Positions 58,853 to 64,000 of a DNA stretch of 64,000 nucleotides are shown here, in pieces. The DNA comes from Neonectria sp. B-13 (taxonomy: Eukaryota; Ascomycota; Sordariomycetes; Hypocreales; Nectriaceae). The translations under genes were made by a program, and so were the position numbers. The notes beneath the pieces are model-generated. The model saw only the letters and a list, made by a program, of their open reading frames with translations. It was not told where the DNA came from and did no database searches. How positions within the stretch are numbered: position 1 is the stretch's first letter; each line of letters begins with the position of its first letter. Location: positions 1,922,001-1,986,000 of the forward strand of contig NOKP01000003.1 in NCBI GenBank assembly GCA_002682825.1. The letters run 5' to 3'.

Positions 58853-60094
58853 TTACAATTTGCTCTTCGGCCCCTCCACATGCTCGTTGACCACGGCAAC
58901 AATGACGCAGATGTCGTCCACCTTGCCGCCGTGCCAGTTCTCTTGGGGATAGTATTTCTGAACTTCCTTGGCGAAGGGCCCGTCAAGCTTGGTGTTGACG
59001 CTGGCTCGCTTGGCCGCCGTAACGATTTCGGTGGCCAGCAAGCTCTGCAAGGTCACTCCCTTTGCGGTCTGGGCCTCTGGTAACTTGACCAGAGATTCCA
59101 ATGCATCAACCACGCGAGTGCCCCCGGTCTCCGTCGTCACCCAGGCCCCGCTTGAAACCAGCGCCCGGCTGGCGATGCGCAAGATATCCTGGTTGAAGAG
59201 GTTGTCAAGCACGCCGTCCGTTGCAAAGATAATGACGTCTCCGTGGCGAAGAGAGTGCTGAGTAACGTCCGCATCTCGAGGCAAGTCGCTCAACTGGGCG
59301 CCGCCGAATGCCTTCATGCGGGCCGCAACACTGGGGGGAACCAGAGACAGCTGAAATGGGGTGTTGAAGGCATGTGTTTGCGGCTCAGAGTAACTGTGAA
59401 CGCCGTTCAGCCGCAGTTGCAAGAAACCGGAGTCGCCGAGATTTGCCACGTCGAGGATTCCGTCAGCTGCCGCAATGCCCACACATGCCGTACTTCCGCC
59501 AGCACGCAGGCTCCGGTCCTTGCAGATGGCATCGTACCCCTTCTGCATAAGCGTCCTCGCGGAAAGCGGAGGATCTTGATCGGGCTTGTGCTCGTGGGCG
59601 GCGATGGCCATGTAGTCGCAGAAGCCGTGGGAAAAGTCGGCTGGATCGACACCAGAGTCCACCCAGCCGCCGACACCATCCGCCAGACCAAAGGCTACCG
59701 AACCGGACTCATTGATGCGGCTGACGAAGAAAGCATCGTGGCCGGATTCGGGACGAGCGGACGGGCGACGGTTCCGCGGGGGTTGGATGCGATTGTAGGG
59801 GTTGAAGTGAAATACGTGGGTGGAGGGATCGTAGGGGCGGTCTTTTGCGATGAAGGAGGAGGCGATGTGGTAGGAGAATTTGGGAGTCTTCGTCGATGTC
59901 GAATAAAGGTGCGATCTGGATGACATGGCCACAGTGAAGGGCGGACGGGCGTGTAGTCTTGTTGAGGTCTGCAATAAAGCTGCGGCTGTGTTAGAACGCA
60001 ATGGCCCAAGTATTCGACGGCCTTGCAACGAACCTTTTGCGAGGGATCGGCACGCGGCCGTGGCAGGTTGCTTGTAAGTCGTGATGGTAGCCAT
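58853..60094 (-). CDS. PTC7: Mitochondrial PP2C-type protein phosphatase (PTC7/AZR1-like)
   Basis: Mg/Mn-dependent Ser/Thr phosphatase. The single open frame encodes 413 residues. The first about 60 are Arg/Ser/Thr/Ala-rich without acidic residues, a likely mitochondrial presequence. PP2C motifs: GHDAFFVSRI, AFGLADGVGGWVDSG (metal-binding Asp), GGSTACVGIA, NLGDSGFLQLRLNG, DVIIFATDGVLDNLFNQDI and KVDDICVIVAVV. In yeast, PTC7 tunes coenzyme Q synthesis by dephosphorylating Coq7, and that role is inferred here. An optional intron with good signals lies inside the presequence at 60033-59980 (54 nt, in frame). The start at 60094 is the first ATG of the frame; a shorter form from MSSRSHLYS is possible. 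Confidence 0.9.
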   Translation of the reverse strand: MATITTYKQPATAACRSLAKGSLQGRRILGPLRSNTAAALLQTSTRLHARPPFTVAMSSRSHLYSTSTKTPKFSYHIASSFIAKDRPYDPSTHVFHFNPYNRIQPPRNRRPSARPESGHDAFFVSRINESGSVAFGLADGVGGWVDSGVDPADFSHGFCDYMAIAAHEHKPDQDPPLSARTLMQKGYDAICKDRSLRAGGSTACVGIAAADGILDVANLGDSGFLQLRLNGVHSYSEPQTHAFNTPFQLSLVPPSVAARMKAFGGAQLSDLPRDADVTQHSLRHGDVIIFATDGVLDNLFNQDILRIASRALVSSGAWVTTETGGTRVVDALESLVKLPEAQTAKGVTLQSLLATEIVTAAKRASVNTKLDGPFAKEVQKYYPQENWHGGKVDDICVIVAVVNEHVEGPKSKL

Positions 60095-61004
60095 GATGGG
60101 TAAAAAGGACTAGAGGCGCGGATGCAGGCGCAGGCGCAGGCGCAAGCGTAGGAAGTAGACAGGGGGCCGAGGTAGCACGGGATCGATCGCGAAGACCCTG
60201 GACTCAATGCAGAAAGAGGAGAATTACAGAAGAGCCATCTTGGGCGAGACGGGGAATGCAGGACGTTGAAGGAGGAAAATGGGACTCTAGGTCGTGATGG
60301 GGAGAGATCTGTTGAGTGTGAGGTGAGAAAGGGTCCAGTGGCGGCAGTGTCCGTATCTAATCTCACGATTTCTTTGGCTGCGATGGGCCCCTGCAACTTG
60401 GCAATTGGCCCTCAAGATCCCTGAATGGCCACTGGACCTGGATACCACGTAACTTACGTAGTTGTGGTGGAGGATCGAAAAACGGCCCGCCCAACTTTTT
60501 CTTGCCCTTGCGCACGGACCACGGTAAAGCCGCTTCCTTCAATGGTCGGCCCTCTTGCCCTCCACTGAACAGGAATTGAACAGATCCACCTGCCGATGCA
60601 ACAAGAGGCAGCACACTCAGATCTGAAAATCGGCTCGGCTCTTCATTCTTCCACCGGGCAATTTGCCGAGGATGATCCCCCGGTCCGGTCACGTGCCAGT
60701 CACGAGCCTCTCCGACCCGGATCACCCCGGAAGAAGCCATCTGACAATTCAAAACGCCTGATTGGCCAACGGCAGCCGTGGTATCCATACTGTGCAGCAA
60801 TAGCCGAGGAAAGGTTGCCGTTTGCCCAAATTCATGACGACGAGAAACCAAGAAGCGCCAACGCCACCCCTTTGCGAACATTGACGAACTCGACGGAGGA
60901 GATTTGAACGGCTTTACTTCTGTCAATTGATCAGCTAAAGCTCTGATAATTTTCCCTTGAAGACTGACTGTCTGTCTCCTCCCGCACCCGTTACGATTTC
61001 CATC
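60095..61004. promoter_or_regulatory. Divergent promoter of PTC7-like and SDHB genes
   Basis: About 0.9 kb between two divergent starts. Visible candidate sites are a CACGTG E-box at 60690-60695 and an inverted CCAAT box (ATTGG) at 60761-60765. Both genes encode mitochondrial proteins. No coding frame of note. Confidence 0.5.
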
Positions 61005-61991
61005 ATGGCCGCCCTCCGCTCCTCTTGCCGTGTCCTCGGCGCCGCCTCCGCGAGGACGGCATTCCGCCCTGCTACTGGAGCCATCTTCACCCGCTCCATG
61101 GCCTCAGTCAGCGAGGTTCCCGCCACGCCCGAGCCCAAGTTGAGGTCATTCCAGATTTACCGATGGAACCCCGACACCCCCAGCGAGAAGCCGCGCCTCC
61201 AGACCTACACCCTCGACCTCAACAAGACCGGCCCCATGATCCTGGATGCTTTGATCCGGATCAAGAACGAGCTCGATCCTACCGTCACCTTCCGACGCAG
61301 TTGCCGAGAGGGTATCTGTGGTAGCTGTGCCATGAACATCAACGGCCAGAACACTTTGGCTTGCTTGTGTATGACTGACCTCTTCCTTTTCCCGGCCCGG
61401 TCGCGTGCGCGGAATTAGTTCTCCGTTGGACAGCAACGCTGACAGTTTTGAATAGGCAAAATCCCCCTTGAGACTTCCGCCGACGTCAAGATCTACCCTC
61501 TGCCTCATACCTACGTCGTCAAGGACCTCGTCCCTGACTTGACGCACTTCTACAAGCAGTACAAGAGCATTAAGCCTTACCTCCAGCGCGATACCCCCGC
61601 TGAGGATGTGCGTCCCCCTCCCATTCTCACCCATTGACCTGGGCCAGCACTGACACTTTTACAGGGCAAGGAGTACCGACAGACCAAGGCCGACCGCAAG
61701 AAGCTCGACGGCCTCTACGAGTGCATTCTCTGCGCCTGCTGCTCAACCTCGTGCCCCTCCTACTGGTGGAACTCAGAGGAGTACCTCGGTCCCGCCATCC
61801 TACTCCAGTCCTACCGATGGTTGGTCGACTCTCGCGATGAGCGCAAGGCCGAGCGCAAGAACAACCTCGAGAACTCAATGAGCCTGTACCGTTGTCACAC
61901 GATTCTCAACTGCACTCGGGCGTGTCCCAAGGGCCTAAACCCTGGTCTGGCGATTGCCGAGATTAAGAAGGCAATGGCTTTGGGTAACTAA
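61005..61991 (+). CDS. SDH2: Succinate dehydrogenase iron-sulfur subunit (complex II)
   Basis: Passes electrons from FAD-bound SDHA to ubiquinone. Exons 61005-61368, 61456-61607 and 61665-61991 give 280 residues. An N-terminal mitochondrial presequence of about 30 residues ([20 protein letters not shown]) precedes the mature part. The 2Fe-2S ligands lie at about Cys100, 105, 108 and 120 ([10 protein letters not shown] ... ACLC). The 4Fe-4S motif is [16 protein letters not shown], and the 3Fe-4S motif is [18 protein letters not shown] with the expected extra Cys. Trp and His residues of the quinone site are in SYWWNSEEY and YRCHTI. All cluster ligands are intact. These are the sites where SDHI-fungicide resistance changes occur in other fungi. 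Confidence 0.97.
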
Positions 61992-62432
61992 GTGTGGTTG
62001 AGGGCTGCGATTGGGTGATGGGAGACGATTCTGATGTGAGGAATTTGGCAGGCGCAACAGTGCGACCGAGGGCACGAGGACTGTAACCCTGTGTATACCT
62101 AGGTTAGATGGGTGGGAGTTCACGTCGTGTTCTGATAACAATTTGGCAGAAAATATTTATTGTTCAACCTTTGGGTCCCGGCGTCATCCATTGTGTGAAA
62201 TGTTTTGTTAGAACTCTTTTATTTTCTCAGATGCTTTCGATGACCCCCTCATTCATCTAGCGCAAATCACGACAATAAGACGACCACTCCAGACGCTCAA
62301 TTTCAAAACCGGATCCGAACCCTAGGAGCATTCCACATGTGCTCAGCGACAATGCGCATACGAAATGAATAAAAGAAGAAGGCAGCCGTCGGCCATGCGA
62401 CTATGGCGCATTCGAGGAGCGGGACAGCCGAC
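61992..62432. other. Convergent intergenic region
   Basis: 3' regions of SDH2 and of the secreted-protein gene. Nothing else seen. Confidence 0.55.
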
Positions 62433-63295
62433 CTATTCTACGGGCCGTAAGACTCCGCGCTCGAGGAAGATCTCGACGGCAATGTAGTTCTGAATGACAA
62501 CGGACTCGTCTGGGTTCTCGAGTCAGTAATGATGAGGGGAAGCGGGTGTTTTTTCCATCCCCGGAGTTGCAATTTCGTGCCCGGGGTTGCAACTCCGGGG
62601 TCGAGTGCACGTACTGTTTTGGTTGTAATGCTTGATGGCCCATTCATCGTTGCCGACGGGGGAGGCGATCCACCCGGGCTCGGAATCCTCGGGAGCCCCC
62701 AGCCACAGCTTCCGGGTTTCCTTGAAGTCATTCTTGTCCTCGACGTCGCTGGTCGTGAAGTTCTGCCAGCTGTACGTCTGGTCGTCGTTCTTTGATTCGT
62801 GGCCGGACGGCTGGGTCAGGTCCACGAAGTCCAGGTAGCCGCTGTGACCGATTAGGCCGAGGGCGTGCTCGACGATGCCAATGGGGTAGGTTGACAGGGC
62901 GTAATTGCCGGCATTGTGTCCGTTGCTGCTGTCCATGGTGACCTCGACTCCATCGGCTTTCTCGCCTTGACCAAAAACGCCGACGACGTTGGACCTGAGC
63001 GAGAGATACTTCTTATGCAGGCCCTCTTGTTTTCTGTAGCGTCTTGTTAGCCCGGCCTTGGGGAACTGTACATTGGAAATTCCGGGGGTCTCTGGGGATG
63101 AGGCCTTGAAGGTGTTGCGAGTTGAGGTGGATATGGATGGGGTTTGGCGTACGATTTGAGCTTCAGGTGGTATGTCTGGAAAGATTCAGCCCTCTTAACG
63201 AGGCCGCTGCCCAGCTTGATGGACTGTGGCTCCGACTTTGGTAAGATGGCACCGGAGGCAAGGGCGGCAGCCGAGAGGATAGAAAGGAACTTCAT
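62433..63295 (-). CDS. Small secreted protein, unknown function
   Basis: Hand-built model: exons 63295-63153, 63033-62615 and 62509-62433 give 212 residues. Residues 1-17 are a signal peptide (MKFLSILSAAALASGAI). KSEPQSIKLGSGLVKRAESF follows and contains a Lys-Arg pair that could be a Kex2 site. Then comes FQTYHLKLKSKQEGLHKKYL and a globular-looking part (VEHALGLIGHSGYLDFVDL, LWLGAPEDSEPGW, EWAIKHYNQNNESVVIQNYI) ending FLERGVLRPVE. The YHLKxK start after the prepeptide recalls a family of fungal secreted proteins of unknown role, but I do not assign it firmly. Only one cysteine-free mature chain is seen, so it is not a Cys-rich effector. Intron 2 carries a perfect hairpin. Confidence 0.72.
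62559..62600. repeat. Perfect 14-bp inverted repeat (hairpin) inside an intron
   Basis: The arm ccccggagttgcaa at 62559-62572 and its exact complement ttgcaactccgggg at 62587-62600 are separated by 14 nt. It lies inside intron 2 (62510-62614) of the secreted-protein gene, 3' of the donor site. Confidence 0.95.
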
Positions 63296-64000
63296 CTTGA
63301 GAAGCGAGGGAGAATTTGCTTTAGGTGTTGTAAAAAGTTCACTAGGCGATGAGGAAGAGAGCTTGAAGTATTGGAGTCGTAGGAGTAGTAGGAGCCGAGG
63401 GTTATATGGAGCCGGAGAAGAAGCAAGACAGCAGGGTAACGAGCGGAAAGTTCAATGCCAGCTTGGACTAAAGGAAGAAAAAAACGGATAACGACGGACA
63501 GGAGCACAAATATCAAGGCGAGAGGCTGATCACTCAGGGTTGTGTAAACTTCGTGGGCTCGTGTTACTGGGGGAAGGCGCCTTTTTCTCGCTGACGTCAA
63601 GGTGCGCGCAGGGATGAAGCTGGGCTGACGGTCCGAGAGCGCGCAGCTCGGACAGTCAAGTCGAAACAGCGACAGGGCTGACAGCAGTTTCACGTTTATG
63701 CGGTTGCCGTATTCTGTGAAGGAGCTAGATTGACCAGCAGGATCTCTCTGTGACCCTTTCATCTTCACCCAAGGCAACCGGCCGATGGATGCGTGTTGCG
63801 TTAACGATGGCTTGTTGGTATGGGCTGGAGATGGCGGGTTCTTCTGGCGGTGCCGTCTCACCACCTGTATAGATCTGTATGGATGCGACGGATGGCCTCC
63901 TGAGGCGCTGTCCTTTCATCTTGCACCATGGCATGGCTTATTGTACGCGTTGGTCGAGCGGGAGGATGGATCTCCATGCGGATACTTGCGGATGCGAATG
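63296..64000. other. Upstream region of secreted-protein gene to window edge
   Basis: Probable promoter. Frames here are short or low-complexity and I cannot support a gene. Confidence 0.45.

Noticed and set aside
59243..59923. 226-codon plus-strand frame over the PTC7-like gene
   Set aside because: Antisense to PP2C motifs that are intact on the minus strand.
1..64000. Search for a transposon, secondary-metabolite cluster, CRISPR array or viral insert
   Set aside because: No transposase, reverse transcriptase, terminal repeats, PKS/NRPS/terpene core enzyme or spaced repeats were found; the transporter and regulator pair stands alone.

Overview
The window is nuclear DNA of a filamentous ascomycete (Pezizomycotina), most likely a Sordariomycete. 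The evidence is short GT-AG introns (about 45-140 nt) with CTAAC-type branch sites, pyrimidine-rich leaders ahead of highly expressed genes, an intron-containing tRNA, and gene families typical of that group (DapB-type dipeptidyl peptidase, UPF0643, DHA2 transporter beside a Zn2Cys6 regulator). The species is inferred only loosely. I see no virus, transposon, CRISPR array or rRNA.

Layout, left to right. Positions 1-251 hold the 5' end of a secreted tyrosinase gene that runs off the left edge (minus strand). RNA polymerase I subunit RPA135 follows (minus), then 3.9 kb without a recognisable gene, then the small GTPase ARL8 (plus). After another 3.5 kb gene-poor stretch come a GT17 glycosyltransferase (minus) and, divergently, a threonine aldolase (plus). 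From 18 to 26 kb there is an MDR-type oxidoreductase, a possible small Cys-rich protein, a secreted GH37 trehalase and an orphan protein, separated by AT-richer spacers. A tRNA-Gly(GCC) with an intron, a tentative small membrane protein, and a UPF0145/YbjQ-domain protein lie at 26.8-28.4 kb.

From 29 to 40 kb are DapB dipeptidyl aminopeptidase (plus), clathrin heavy chain (minus, convergent with DapB) and a YwbE-domain protein carrying a C-terminal zinc-finger-like tail. At 40.4-44.7 kb a DHA2 drug-type transporter and a Zn2Cys6 transcription factor lie in tandem. Paired CGG/CCG palindromes lie upstream of the transporter and one lies upstream of the regulator. FMP32/MCUR1-like inner-membrane protein, a glyoxylate/2-hydroxyacid reductase, S-adenosylhomocysteine hydrolase, eIF3h, UPF0643, the mitochondrial S-adenosylmethionine carrier, a PTC7-like mitochondrial PP2C and succinate dehydrogenase Fe-S subunit follow. 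The window ends with a small secreted protein of unknown function.

Most genes are single-copy housekeeping genes and are not an operon or biosynthetic cluster. Functional links that can be argued are the transporter-regulator pair, the methionine-cycle link between SAHH and the mitochondrial SAM carrier about 6 kb apart, and the divergent PTC7/SDHB promoter serving two mitochondrial genes. Exon boundaries were derived by hand from reading frame, splice consensus and family similarity. All predicted spliced genes keep an open frame to a stop codon.
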